Of a stretch of DNA of 64,000 bases, positions 25,227-33,920 are shown one piece after another. Source of the stretch: G963663525 sp963663525 (GTDB lineage Bacteria > Myxococcota_A > SURF-8 > G963663525); the NCBI GenBank assembly GCA_963663525.2, contig CAXXHC010000004.1:372001-436000 (forward strand). The letters run 5' to 3'. The notes under the pieces are model-generated. The model worked only from the letters and a program-made list of their open reading frames with translations, was not told the DNA's origin and ran no database searches. How positions within the stretch are numbered: position 1 is the stretch's first letter; every line of letters starts with the position of its first letter. A program made the translations under genes and the position numbers.

Positions 25227-26444
25227 TTAATATTTGCCGATATTGGCCGTGGCGAACCCCGCCTTGTTTTTCCATCTGCGGCGAAGCACAACGTAGAAGG
25301 CGAACGCCAGACCGATGGAAATAGAGGCCAGAGACGTCATCCCGAACAACCCCTGTGGTCCTAGATAGCCTTGAGATTCCACGACAGGTCCGGTAATCAC
25401 GGGTACGAGAAACTGCCCCAGAAAGACACTCGTCGTCAGACCTCCGATCAGTCGGCCTCGGGATCCGGCAGGGGCGTGATCGGTCAGCCAGACGTTGACG
25501 TTGGGCATGTTGAGTCCGAATCCGATTCCTCCGAACAGCATGATGGGCAAAATCACTTCGTATGAGGATACACGGGACAGCGCAAAAAACGCGACGCCCA
25601 CCGTGAGGTACATCAGGGCTGCGATTCCCTGAAAGCTCAAATATTTGCGGAAGCGGCGGTAATGGTAGGAGGAAATCGAGGCGGTCAACGTGGCACAGGC
25701 GATGGCAAGCCCGGTATGGAGTGCAGACAAGCCTTCGAAATTCTTAAGGAAAAATGGCAGATGAACCGGGATTGTAAAGAAAATCGACATACCTAAAAAG
25801 CCTACGATATAAATCAGGATAACCACCCCCCAGCCGCTTTTCGGTCTTTCTGCGCCGATTTCCAGGTTCTTTTTTCTTTCCGGCTTCCGGGGTTCTTTTA
25901 TCGCAAACCAAGCGGGAGCGACTAGGGCGAAGGATACCAGGTAAATGGCGAAGGGAAAGCGCCATGAATGGTCGGCCAGCCAGCCTCCTCCCGTAAGAAA
26001 TACTACGCCGCCCAAAGCCATGAACGAGGCCTGCTGGCCCATGAACGAGGCCCGCTGATCTCCGGAAAAGTAGTCGGCGATCAGTGTGGTGACCACCGTC
26101 ATGATGCCTGCCACGCCGAATCCCAAAACCGCTCTGGAAACCAGCAAGTAGGGAAGGGAGTCCAGGTACAGCCCGGAACTTCCCGCCAGGGCGAATACGA
26201 CGAGAGAAACCAGCAATACGGGCTTTCGTCCGATATTGTCGATGAACCAGCCGGAGATCGGCGCCATTAGCGCGATGGAAAGGGCGGGCATGGTCAAGAT
26301 CAGAGGTACGAACACTTCTACATGCTCGGTTCCACGGAAAAATTCTCGAATGCCCGGCAGGGACGGAGTGATGATCGCCCCGGCCATTACCGTAAGCGTT
26401 GAAACAAGCAGGAGAAGCAGTTTTTTCGCGGCGGAAACTTCCAT
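25227..26444 (-). CDS. Major facilitator superfamily transporter
   Basis: A 405-residue membrane protein with about 12 hydrophobic segments in two six-helix halves split by a basic loop ('IKEPRKPERKKNLEI'). The MFS motif A-like loop 'GWFIDNIGRKPVLL' lies between helices 2 and 3. Overall it resembles drug/metabolite:H+ antiporters of the DHA type. ATG 26444 is chosen because it gives a short N-terminus before the first helix; an upstream ATG (26543) would add 33 unlikely residues. The substrate is not deducible. Confidence 0.85.
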   Translation of the reverse strand: MEVSAAKKLLLLLVSTLTVMAGAIITPSLPGIREFFRGTEHVEVFVPLILTMPALSIALMAPISGWFIDNIGRKPVLLVSLVVFALAGSSGLYLDSLPYLLVSRAVLGFGVAGIMTVVTTLIADYFSGDQRASFMGQQASFMALGGVVFLTGGGWLADHSWRFPFAIYLVSFALVAPAWFAIKEPRKPERKKNLEIGAERPKSGWGVVILIYIVGFLGMSIFFTIPVHLPFFLKNFEGLSALHTGLAIACATLTASISSYHYRRFRKYLSFQGIAALMYLTVGVAFFALSRVSSYEVILPIMLFGGIGFGLNMPNVNVWLTDHAPAGSRGRLIGGLTTSVFLGQFLVPVITGPVVESQGYLGPQGLFGMTSLASISIGLAFAFYVVLRRRWKNKAGFATANIGKY

Positions 26445-26876
26445 ATAATTCCTAAAACCCCGTATACGTCTAGAAACGACCGGATACGTCACTATGTGCA
26501 CGAAATGGCGCGAAACAAGCCCCATGATGGTTCTTGTTGACACTCCTCGTCGAAAACGGACGTCGAAACGAAGCGATGGGAGAAAAGAGGATCACCGAAG
26601 CCTCCGTTGGTTTTCTTCTAGTTGTAGGTTTTGTAACATGCTGGATATACATGTCTTTTGAAAAATCCTTTGTTGCGTTCTCATTTGAAAACCATTTGGA
26701 GAACGGAAATCGGCGTTTCAAATGCATAGTGGCTTGCTTTCCTTTCGTCCAATATATTAGATAATTGTATCGGTACGGAAAAATGTTCGTGCAACTTTCG
26801 TTGATTTCTGGTAAGTTTTCTAGTGTAGAAAATTGTGCGGGGGATGTTATAACTTTTGGGCAAGAGTTCTTATTCC

Positions 26877-26904
26877 TTGACAGAACACTTTTCTTTTTTA
26901 TGAT
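26877..26904 (+). promoter_or_regulatory. sigma70 promoter of the Cys-rich lipoprotein gene
   Basis: TTGACA (26877-26882), a 16-base spacer and TATGAT (26899-26904), about 67 bases before the ATG at 26972. The surrounding 26540-26970 region is markedly AT-rich compared with the genes on either side. The remaining part of the 26445-26971 gap shows no convincing gene; a 76-codon frame at 26534 lacks a ribosome binding site. Confidence 0.6.
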
Positions 26905-26971
26905 AATAACTTCGCTTCTATCGTGTTTGATTGCGAAGAAGACGTGTTTACTGCTCAGTTAGGAGGACGTA

Positions 26972-29272
26972 ATGCCCCGGCACAATTGGATGGTAGTATT
27001 GCTGGCTGGATTTTTGAGTCTTTTCTTGGTTGCTTGCGGAAGTTCCGACGCCACCGAGGAAACGGACGACAATTGCGGGTGCCCGGAAAACACCACCTGC
27101 TTCAATGGGCGTTGTGTAGCCAACGTACTTCCCGGTGGCGATGGTGAAGCCGACTCCACTGCCGAACAACCCGAAGAATGCCTGACCGGTGGAAGCTGCA
27201 AGTCGTGCGCCAGTGGACGCCACGGCGAGTGTCCGGTTAACGAATTCTGCGACCCGCTGAACCTCACCTGCACGCCGGGTGCGGATTGTACAGGCGGTCT
27301 CGGCGAGTGCTCCTCCAACTACGATTGCGATACCGACGAGTTCTGCTGCGGTGGAGAATGCGTGAGTGTCGAAGGCAGCAATCCCACGGATGGCTGTCTC
27401 GTTCATGCAGACTGCAATCCGGGTCAGTGGTGCTCCGAAAACGGCATCTGTAAAGATGGCGGCATCCAGACGGGTGAAGGCGACGAATGTACGACCAACG
27501 CCGATTGTCCTGAGGACGAATTCTGTGCTTCCAACAACAAGTGCACCGAACCGGATCCCGTGCAGCAGGGCGATGAAGATACGGATTCGACGGGTGGCGG
27601 AGACGATGATGTGGCGGAAGTCGTCGAGGACGACAGTTGGGTGGCTCCGGACGAGTACGAACGCGGCCAATGGGAATACGACGAGTATCTTGGTTCGTCC
27701 CAGATCAGCCTGCTAAACACCTCCAACCAGGCGATTTCCGAAGTCAATTTCGGTGCGGTTCCGCTTTTGAATCCGAAAGTGGCCTACGTGCGCGTTTGCA
27801 ACACAGGAAGCAAGCCGCTCAATGTCACGTCGTTGCAGTTCTCGCTGACGACTTCGTTGGAAATCCAGAAACTCCACGAGGAACTTCCGATCACCCTGGA
27901 ACCGGGTGTTTACACCACGATCCACCTGCGCTATCGCCCGCAGGACAACTCGACCGACACCGGCCTCCTGGTATTCCTCAGCGACGATCCCAACAACCAG
28001 CGCGTCGAGCTGGATCTTCGTGGCAGCGTCAAGGCCGAAGGGCTGATTACCGTCCAGCCGCGTGTACTGCAATTCGCCGGAGCCCAGCCAGGGCAGCAGA
28101 TCCGTAAAATCGTTGCCGCCAAGAACATCGGCTCGGTGGAAACCAGCATTTACAAGACTCTGCTCAACGCCTCCGCCATCGCCGGCGACGGTGCGGAACA
28201 TTACGAAGTCACAGAAGTAACCTGGCCCGACGGCTCCACCACCGAGGGTCCATGGACGATTCAACCGGGAGCGTACATCAACATTGCGGTCGTGATGTCC
28301 ATGCCGACGGAAGGAGGTGCGCCGGATGCGACGCTCACGATGGAATGGTCCACCGACACCGGTCCGAAAGCGACCACGGTCTCGCTGACCACGGGAGACA
28401 ACGCCCTATGCGCCACGCCGAATGCGGGCGTGGATCAGACGGTGCGGCCTCTCGATACCGTGCAACTCGATGGCTCCGAATCCTACGACGACAACGGCAT
28501 CGTCACGGAGTACCGCTGGCAGTTCGTGGAAGTACCCGAAAATGCCACCCGCGCCGAGTTGCAGAACCCGGATACGGGCGCGAACATCGACTCGCAGTGG
28601 ACGACGGTCAACAACCCGCAGTTCTACGCCGAGTTGGCCGGTACTTACGAAATCATGCTCAACGTGAAAGACGAAGACGGCGCCTGCAACCCGGAAGCGG
28701 TATTCGATACCGTGGTGGTGATCGCCGTGCCCGACGAAACCATCCACATTCAGCTCGTTTGGGGTCGCGACGGCAACGACCACGACCTGCACTTCATCAA
28801 GCCGGGCGGCACGCATACTCGTGGTCAGGACTCCAACACCACCGACTGCCACTGGACCAACTGCAACACGCGGCATGGTACGGCCTCGGACTGCCCGTCT
28901 CGCGGTTGTCCGGGACCGAGCGACGCACCCGACTGGGGCGTCCAGGGAAGCCGCGACGACGACCCGACGCTGGACATCGACGACATCAGCGGTCCGGGAC
29001 CGGAGAACATCAACTACTCGCTTCCCGAACTGGGTGATTTCATGGTTACCGTGGAAAACTATTCCGGCGACCAGAGCAACCTCGTGACGGTACGTATCTG
29101 GATTTTCGGGGTCATGCGCCTCAATGTTAGCTACGGTCCGCCGCTGCAATCCCAGGGCTTCCGCAGGAACTGCTACTGGAAAGTCGCTTGGATCAACGTG
29201 CACAGTCCTACGGATATCGACGTCACGCCGATCAACGGCTGGGGCAACTCCGGCGCAGCAACCTGTCCGTAG
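26972..29272 (+). CDS. Cys-rich lipoprotein with choice-of-anchor-D and PKD/Ig-like domains
   Basis: A 766-residue lipoprotein: signal with lipobox 'FLVAC' (Cys 22), then a Cys-rich region (about 30-195) with repeated 'DCxxDEFC..GxC' units, an acidic 'QQGDEDTDSTGGGDDD' linker, and a choice-of-anchor-D/ASH-type Ig unit ('VNFGAVPLLNPKVAYVRVCNTG', about 245-340). A second such unit (about 345-450), a PKD-like domain ('TPNAGVDQTVRPLDTVQLDGS..YDDNG', about 470-585) and a C-terminal beta domain ('IHIQLVWGRDGNDHDLHF') follow. The ribosome binding site TTAGGAGG is 7 bases before the ATG. It is probably surface exposed and disulfide-bonded; the partner is unknown. Confidence 0.82.
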   Translation: MPRHNWMVVLLAGFLSLFLVACGSSDATEETDDNCGCPENTTCFNGRCVANVLPGGDGEADSTAEQPEECLTGGSCKSCASGRHGECPVNEFCDPLNLTCTPGADCTGGLGECSSNYDCDTDEFCCGGECVSVEGSNPTDGCLVHADCNPGQWCSENGICKDGGIQTGEGDECTTNADCPEDEFCASNNKCTEPDPVQQGDEDTDSTGGGDDDVAEVVEDDSWVAPDEYERGQWEYDEYLGSSQISLLNTSNQAISEVNFGAVPLLNPKVAYVRVCNTGSKPLNVTSLQFSLTTSLEIQKLHEELPITLEPGVYTTIHLRYRPQDNSTDTGLLVFLSDDPNNQRVELDLRGSVKAEGLITVQPRVLQFAGAQPGQQIRKIVAAKNIGSVETSIYKTLLNASAIAGDGAEHYEVTEVTWPDGSTTEGPWTIQPGAYINIAVVMSMPTEGGAPDATLTMEWSTDTGPKATTVSLTTGDNALCATPNAGVDQTVRPLDTVQLDGSESYDDNGIVTEYRWQFVEVPENATRAELQNPDTGANIDSQWTTVNNPQFYAELAGTYEIMLNVKDEDGACNPEAVFDTVVVIAVPDETIHIQLVWGRDGNDHDLHFIKPGGTHTRGQDSNTTDCHWTNCNTRHGTASDCPSRGCPGPSDAPDWGVQGSRDDDPTLDIDDISGPGPENINYSLPELGDFMVTVENYSGDQSNLVTVRIWIFGVMRLNVSYGPPLQSQGFRRNCYWKVAWINVHSPTDIDVTPINGWGNSGAATCP

Positions 29273-29297
29273 CTGCATCCGTTCCGTTTTCTATCCG

Positions 29298-29324
29298 GCC
29301 CGCCATTATGGCGGGCTTTTTTTT
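29298..29324 (+). terminator. Rho-independent terminator of the Cys-rich lipoprotein gene
   Basis: Stem GCCCGCC/GGCGGGC around an ATTAT loop, followed by eight T. It lies 25 bases after the stop codon. Confidence 0.9.
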
Positions 29325-29417
29325 CGCCTCGCCTCTTGCCTTTCGAGGCGGAATGAATGACAATTCGGTCGAATTGAATCGATTCGTACCCTTCTTTGCC
29401 GTTCAGAAAGGAACGCC

Positions 29418-30500
29418 ATGGCCCCGAATTCCCGCCTTCTCGACCTTCATCCCCGTTTTTGCGCCACCATGGTAGGCAGTATGCCGCAGACCGACGCCGA
29501 GGACGCCGTCCGGCGCATCGTGGAGGCCGTGCCCGACGCTCCGGTCTGGCCTCAGCTTCCCAACCGGGACTGGTCCGAGCATTTTCTCGTGCAATACGGC
29601 TGGCATCTTCCCTGCAAAGAGGCGGACGCCGAGAAGCGGAAATTCGTCATTACCGGGGCCGAGGACTGCGCCGATGATCTGGCCGGGTTCTACGAAAAAG
29701 CCCTGTTGGCGGAAGAAACCGGCGAGTTGGATGCGTTTGCCCTGTCTCCCGATTTCGCCCCCGGATTTTTCGCGCTGGAGCGCTACCTCCAGCAATGCGC
29801 CACGCCGCCGAATTTCGCCAAAGTGCAGGTGATCGGCCCGATTTCCTTCGGCCTGGGCCTGAAAGATCTCGAAGGGCGGCTGGCGTTTTTCCGCGAGGAT
29901 TTCCGCGACGCACTGATTCGTGCCGTATCCTTGCAGGCGCGCTGGCAGATTCGGCGGATTTCCCCGCTGTGCGGGACACCGATCTGTTTTCTCGACGAAC
30001 CCTACCTGCAATCCTTCGGCAGCATGGAATACATCTCGTTGAGCCGCGAGGATGCGGTGGCGGCGGTCAAGGAAGCCTGCGACGCTGTGAAGAGCGAAGG
30101 CGCGGTGGCGGGCGTGCACGTGTGCGGGAAAACCGACTGGAGCCTGCTGACCGAGGCCGAGGTGGATTTGCTCAACTTCGACGCCTACACCCAGGGCGAT
30201 TCGCTGGGCATGTACGTAGCGGAAATCAACGGCTTTCTCGAACGCGGCGGGATCGTCGCCTGGGGCATCGTGCCCACCGTGGCGGCGGACATCGACAAGG
30301 AAAGCCCCGAGAGTCTCGCCGACCGTCTGGACGCGCTCCTCGACCGCCTGGCCGCTCAGGGCATCGACCGGGATCGCCTGATCGACCGTTCGATGGTCAC
30401 CCCGGCCTGCGGTCTGGGCACGTTGTCCGTCGAACACGCCGACAGGGCAGGGCGTCTGCTGAAAGATACGGCAGCCATTCTGCAAAAACGCCACGGGTGA
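29418..30500 (+). CDS. Core MetE-like (cobalamin-independent methionine synthase/UROD-fold) protein
   Basis: A 360-residue protein with the UROD/MetE-like TIM barrel. It begins with 'FCATMVGSMPQTD', like MetE-type and epoxyalkane:CoM-transferase-type proteins. The expected Zn ligands are visible: His and Cys in 'GVHVCGKTDWS' and Cys in 'TPACGLG' near the C-terminus. Its length matches the catalytic half of MetE only; it lacks the long N-terminal domain of the folate-dependent enzyme. It may use a methyl-corrinoid or small-molecule methyl donor, as proposed for core MetE proteins; that is inference. It has its own terminator upstream and no methionine genes around it. Confidence 0.75.
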   Translation: MAPNSRLLDLHPRFCATMVGSMPQTDAEDAVRRIVEAVPDAPVWPQLPNRDWSEHFLVQYGWHLPCKEADAEKRKFVITGAEDCADDLAGFYEKALLAEETGELDAFALSPDFAPGFFALERYLQQCATPPNFAKVQVIGPISFGLGLKDLEGRLAFFREDFRDALIRAVSLQARWQIRRISPLCGTPICFLDEPYLQSFGSMEYISLSREDAVAAVKEACDAVKSEGAVAGVHVCGKTDWSLLTEAEVDLLNFDAYTQGDSLGMYVAEINGFLERGGIVAWGIVPTVAADIDKESPESLADRLDALLDRLAAQGIDRDRLIDRSMVTPACGLGTLSVEHADRAGRLLKDTAAILQKRHG

Positions 30501-30583
30501 TGGAAACCAGGGGAAGCGTCAGGTAGTTTGGGGGATTTTCCGAGTATTTCTGCACACTTCCGGCAGAATTGTCAGAGGTAAAG

Positions 30584-30658
30584 GTAGGTCGGGTAATTGT
30601 TTTACCCGACATTTCCGAATGCTATGAATGTGTCGGGTGAAGCAGTCACCCGACCTTA
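30584..30658. repeat. GTAGGTCGGG-family double hairpin
   Basis: GTAGGTCGGGTAA/TTACCCGAC followed by GTCGGGTGA/TCACCCGACC. Same family as 19517, 33777, 43658 and 60115. It sits in the 30501-30879 gap, which has no gene. Confidence 0.75.
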
Positions 30659-30685
30659 TTTCGTGCTTCAGACAAAATCTTCGTT

Positions 30686-30777
30686 GGAGCAAGTCTCCGA
30701 CTTGCTCCGCAGATTCATGCTTTTGGGCTGTAAATTCGATGAGAAACGAATGGTTCAGGTCGGGAGACCTGAACCAT
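30686..30777. other. Two further perfect hairpins downstream of the NADase-type lipoprotein gene
   Basis: GGAGCAAGTC/GACTTGCTCC (10-bp stem, 30686-30708) and ATGGTTCAGGTC/GACCTGAACCAT (12-bp stem, 30750-30777). They lie between two converging genes, so they may end transcription from either side. No T-tract is obvious. Confidence 0.5.
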
Positions 30778-30879
30778 CGAAGGAAGTATCGAATACGCAC
30801 TTTGCAAGACCGAAAAGTTGCAGTCATTCCAAGCTGTTACACACGGTCGAATCAGAACGGACGCGCGGAAATATCTCCT

Positions 30880-32115
30880 CTACTCGAAGGCGTACCACAG
30901 GTGGTCGCGGGTGCGGCCCTCGACGTTCACGCTTCCGCAGAACATGCAGGCCACCTTGCCCTTTTTCACCGACAGTTTTGCGGCTTTGCAGGAGGGCGCG
31001 GGACAGAAGGTGTAGCGGCAGCTTTCGATTTCCTTCGTCTCCCCCTCGCCAATCGTGAGCACGACGAAGGGGTCTTCCCAATCCATCTTCACCGGGACGT
31101 ACTCCTCCGGGTTGCCGGGGTCGTCGTAATAGCGCAGCAGGCCCATTTTCAGCACGTGCGGGGAGCCGTCGTCGCAACTGTCGCTTCGTATCCAGGTGTT
31201 CTGGGCCACGATGTAGCGATAACCGACATTGTTGGCGTTTTTGTCGAGGGATTCCAGCCACTTGAGCCTCTTCCGGCGCAGTTCGTCCCCTTGCGGTTCG
31301 CGTTTGGCCGGTTTGTCGTCGAGCATGAACTCCCATTCGGATACGCACAAAAAGCCGATCCAGCCGACCGGGTAATGCTCCCTGAACAACAACCGCACCC
31401 CGGCGATCGGCGTGCCTTTCGGCAGTTCCGGGGTTACGAATACGGGGTCCATCAGCTTCGACAACGGTACTTCCTGAATCGAAACCGCCTGTCCGTCCCG
31501 ACCGATCCAGACGAGAATGTATTTTTTCGCCCGTGCGTAGCGCACGAAGGTGTTGGTATCCTTCTGCCATCCCGGAGTGAAGCGCAACTGGTCGAAATCA
31601 CGACCGAAAACGGCATCCGGTATCCATATCGTGGCGCTTTCGAAACTTTTCTCGCCCAGTCTTCCTTCGCACCAGGCGGTCTTGGGATCGCCGTCGAGCA
31701 GGCGTTCCGGTGCGTGCAGGCCGATGTGTTCGTGTTCTTCGAGCACGCTGGTGGCTTCAATCCTCAACGCCAGCGGCTGGGGCCCCAGGGCGAGTTCCTG
31801 CGCGGAAACGGCGGGTTCCATGGGTCCGGGTGCAATCATGCCTTCTTGAGCCTTCTGCAACAGACGCTTTTGATAAGTGATAAACGAGTATTCCTCCTGC
31901 GGGGGAGCTTCCTCGACCGGCTCGGCGGTGGCGGTTTCGGGAGAAGCGTTGCTCTCTTCTGCGGCGGTGTTTTTCGGTTCGGCTTGATCGCCTTCGGCTG
32001 GATTCTCCTCCGCCGGAACGGTTTTTTTCTCCGAGCAGGTACAGCCGAAACCCTGCCACGCACAAGTGCTCAGCAGCAGCAGGAAAAGGAACGGCCTAAG
32101 GGTTTGCCGGTGCAT
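30880..32115 (-). CDS. Lipoprotein with NADase-type glycan-binding (discoidin-like) domain
   Basis: A 411-residue lipoprotein. The signal ends in 'GFGC' (Cys 25) and a second Cys follows. An acidic Glu/Ala/Pro linker (about 30-72) leads to a domain starting 'IEATSVLEEHEHIGLHAPERLLDGDPKTAWCEG', the pattern I know from NADase-type glycan-binding domains of bacterial lipoproteins. The C-terminal part is Cys-rich ('CRYTFCPAPSCKAAKL', 'CMFCG'). The gene overlaps the glycosyltransferase gene upstream by 20 bases, so it is the third gene of a pcm-glycosyltransferase-lipoprotein operon. The ligand is unknown. Confidence 0.75.
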   Translation of the reverse strand: MHRQTLRPFLFLLLLSTCAWQGFGCTCSEKKTVPAEENPAEGDQAEPKNTAAEESNASPETATAEPVEEAPPQEEYSFITYQKRLLQKAQEGMIAPGPMEPAVSAQELALGPQPLALRIEATSVLEEHEHIGLHAPERLLDGDPKTAWCEGRLGEKSFESATIWIPDAVFGRDFDQLRFTPGWQKDTNTFVRYARAKKYILVWIGRDGQAVSIQEVPLSKLMDPVFVTPELPKGTPIAGVRLLFREHYPVGWIGFLCVSEWEFMLDDKPAKREPQGDELRRKRLKWLESLDKNANNVGYRYIVAQNTWIRSDSCDDGSPHVLKMGLLRYYDDPGNPEEYVPVKMDWEDPFVVLTIGEGETKEIESCRYTFCPAPSCKAAKLSVKKGKVACMFCGSVNVEGRTRDHLWYAFE

Positions 32116-32935
32116 GATCGTCCTCGCTCTTCTTCAAATCGTCTTGCGCTGTTGTACCACATTTTACGGGGTTTTGGCCATGATGGCGCACTTCGGCGTG
32201 GAGTTTTCGCAGCGTTTCGTATTTGGTCCAACCTTCGAGCATCTGCCAGGCGGCCCAGTCGAAGCCTTTTCGACCGTCCAGAAACCCCGCATAAAGCAGG
32301 TAGGCTTTCACGCCGCGCCAGGCGGGACGAATCCACCGGCTGCCCCAAGTGTAGCCCCGGCCTCCGTCGAACAGCGACTGCCCGGCCTGCACGCCGTAAC
32401 GCTCCGATTTTTCTCGAAGTTTTGTCCATCCGCCGGGCGGGCGGTGCTCGATGGCCTGCGTCAGCCTTCCCCACCTTCCGTGCAGTTCCACATGGTCGTG
32501 GGGTTCCAGGGATGGGTTCCAGCGACCCTCCTGCGTGCGAAAGAGACGCTTTTGCCGGTTGGGCCACCAGCCCCCGTGACGCAGTGGGCGGCCTTCGATT
32601 TCGGTGCGCACCGGAATGCGAAAGCCGTTGAAATTAGTAGTGCTTTCGAGCAGTTGCAGAATTTCACGCGCCAGCGGTGCGGATACGAACTCGTCGGAAT
32701 CGAGGTTCAGCACCCATTCCCCCTGCACGAGATTCCGCCCGAACTCCTTCTGATGGTTCACTCCGGAGAACGGATGCTGCACGACCCGACAGCCCAGCGA
32801 CGTCGCCAGTTCGTTCGAGCCGTCACTGCTGCCGCCATCGATGGCGACGATTTCGTCGCAGAACGCGAGACTTTTCAGACAGCGTTCGAGGGTGTCGCGA
32901 TTGTTCTGGAAAATCATCAGGGCGGAGAGCTTCAC
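32096..32935 (-). CDS. Family 2 glycosyltransferase (LPS core WaaE/KdtX type)
   Basis: A 279-residue GT-A fold transferase. It starts 'VKLSALMIFQNN' and carries the family-2 motifs 'CDEIVAIDGGSSDGS', 'HPFSGVNHQKEFGRN' and the DxD-like 'LDSDEFVS'. This pattern fits WaaE-like beta-glycosyltransferases that decorate the inner LPS core. The GTG start at 32935 has GGAGGA 7 bases upstream and overlaps the end of pcm by 4 bases. The same frame stays open far upstream, but that stretch is antisense-free shadow of pcm and not part of this protein. The actual sugar donor is unknown. Confidence 0.82.
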   Translation of the reverse strand: MKLSALMIFQNNRDTLERCLKSLAFCDEIVAIDGGSSDGSNELATSLGCRVVQHPFSGVNHQKEFGRNLVQGEWVLNLDSDEFVSAPLAREILQLLESTTNFNGFRIPVRTEIEGRPLRHGGWWPNRQKRLFRTQEGRWNPSLEPHDHVELHGRWGRLTQAIEHRPPGGWTKLREKSERYGVQAGQSLFDGGRGYTWGSRWIRPAWRGVKAYLLYAGFLDGRKGFDWAAWQMLEGWTKYETLRKLHAEVRHHGQNPVKCGTTAQDDLKKSEDDHAPANP

Positions 32936-33621
32936 GTTCGGTCCTCCGTCTTCATCGCGTCGCCCGTCATCGGAACGAAACGCACTCCGAAGACCGTCCG
33001 GCGCTCGAAACCGGAGGGGGTGCGGGTCCAGACTACGAGTTCCTGCTCCCGTTCTCCGATTGGTGCGACGATCCGCCCTCCCACCTTGACCTGTCGTTCG
33101 AGCGTTTCGGGAATCCGCACGGGAGCCGCCGTGAGCAAAATGGCGTCGAAAGGGGCTTCGTCGGGTAGGCCGGAGGAGCCGTCCCCGTGGTACAGATGAA
33201 CCTGGGGGTAGAATTTCTCCAGCAATGTCAGAGCCTTGCGAAAAAGAGGCTCCACGATCTCGATGGAGTGCACCTCTCTGGCGACCTCGGCCAGCATCGT
33301 GGTCTGGTAGCCGCTGCCGGTGCCGATTTCGAGGACTTTTTCCTCGCCGGTACATGCGAGCAATTCGGTCATTTTCGCCACGATATACGGCTGGGAAATC
33401 GTCTGTCCGTGGCCGATGGGCAGGGGATGGTCCACGTAGGCGCGGGAACGGGCCTCGGGCGGTACGAAGAGGTGTCGCGGCACCCGGCGCATCGCTTCCA
33501 ACACCCTGGGATCGGCCACTCCCCGCCGGACGATCTGCTCGTCCACCATGCGGTTGCGCAGTGCGGAGAATTCTCCGTTTCCCCGGATTTTCGAAAAAAG
33601 CAGCATCATCAGCCACGCCAT
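32932..33621 (-). CDS. pcm: Protein-L-isoaspartate O-methyltransferase
   Basis: A 229-residue SAM-dependent methyltransferase that starts repair of isoaspartyl residues. Motifs: 'MVDEQIVRRG', 'RHLFVPPEARSRAYVDHPLPIGHGQTISQPYIVA', SAM motif 'VLEIGTGSGYQT' and 'ILLTAAPVRIPETLERQVKVGGR'. ATG 33621 is chosen; the frame also runs up to a TTG at 33678 with no ribosome binding site, and the family often begins nearer the 'R..MV..QI' segment. The N-terminal 'MAWLMMLLFSKI' is hydrophobic, which is unusual. First gene of the operon with the glycosyltransferase and lipoprotein. Confidence 0.85.
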   Translation of the reverse strand: MAWLMMLLFSKIRGNGEFSALRNRMVDEQIVRRGVADPRVLEAMRRVPRHLFVPPEARSRAYVDHPLPIGHGQTISQPYIVAKMTELLACTGEEKVLEIGTGSGYQTTMLAEVAREVHSIEIVEPLFRKALTLLEKFYPQVHLYHGDGSSGLPDEAPFDAILLTAAPVRIPETLERQVKVGGRIVAPIGEREQELVVWTRTPSGFERRTVFGVRFVPMTGDAMKTEDRT

Positions 33622-33776
33622 ACATGAACGGTTGAGCGGATGACGATCCCCGGCAGGTTTTGCCGAAAAGGGGTTCAAACATACGGGGTCGAGTTCTTCC
33701 CGCCGTGGGAAATCCTTGTGGGTGTGAATTACATATGGAGAACCGGTCTTTCCAACTAAAAAGGTGGATTCAAAGC

Positions 33777-33844
33777 GTAGGTCGGGTAAATTTTTTACCC
33801 GACATGCACGATTTCTTTGTCGGATAACAAGTTATCCGACCTAC
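33777..33844. repeat. GTAGGTCGGG-family double hairpin
   Basis: GTAGGTCGGGTAA/TTACCCGAC followed by GTCGGATAAC/GTTATCCGACCTAC. The outer ends GTAGGTCGG...CCGACCTAC are also complementary, so the whole 68 bases can fold as a cruciform. Confidence 0.8.
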
Positions 33845-33920
33845 ACCTACACCGGATTTTTCCTGCAAAAAAATTCATACCCAACCCTTCTCGAAGCCCT
33901 TGAATTTCCTGGCGTTTCGG

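Noticed and set aside
26534..26764. 76-codon frame in the AT-rich gap before the Cys-rich lipoprotein
   Set aside because: No ribosome binding site, no recognisable domain beyond a hydrophobic stretch; the region better fits a promoter area.
29353..29370. TGAATGACAATTCGGTCG as a second FadR-like site
   Set aside because: Only the left half matches; the right half is not TCATTCA, and the downstream gene is not a fatty-acid gene.
30628..32631. 667-codon plus-strand frame across the lipoprotein and glycosyltransferase genes
   Set aside because: It runs antisense through two recognised genes and through hairpin repeats; no domain.
32936..33682. Upstream extension of the glycosyltransferase frame (first about 249 codons)
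   Set aside because: It lies over pcm in another frame; the glycosyltransferase start is set by GTG with GGAGGA at 32935.
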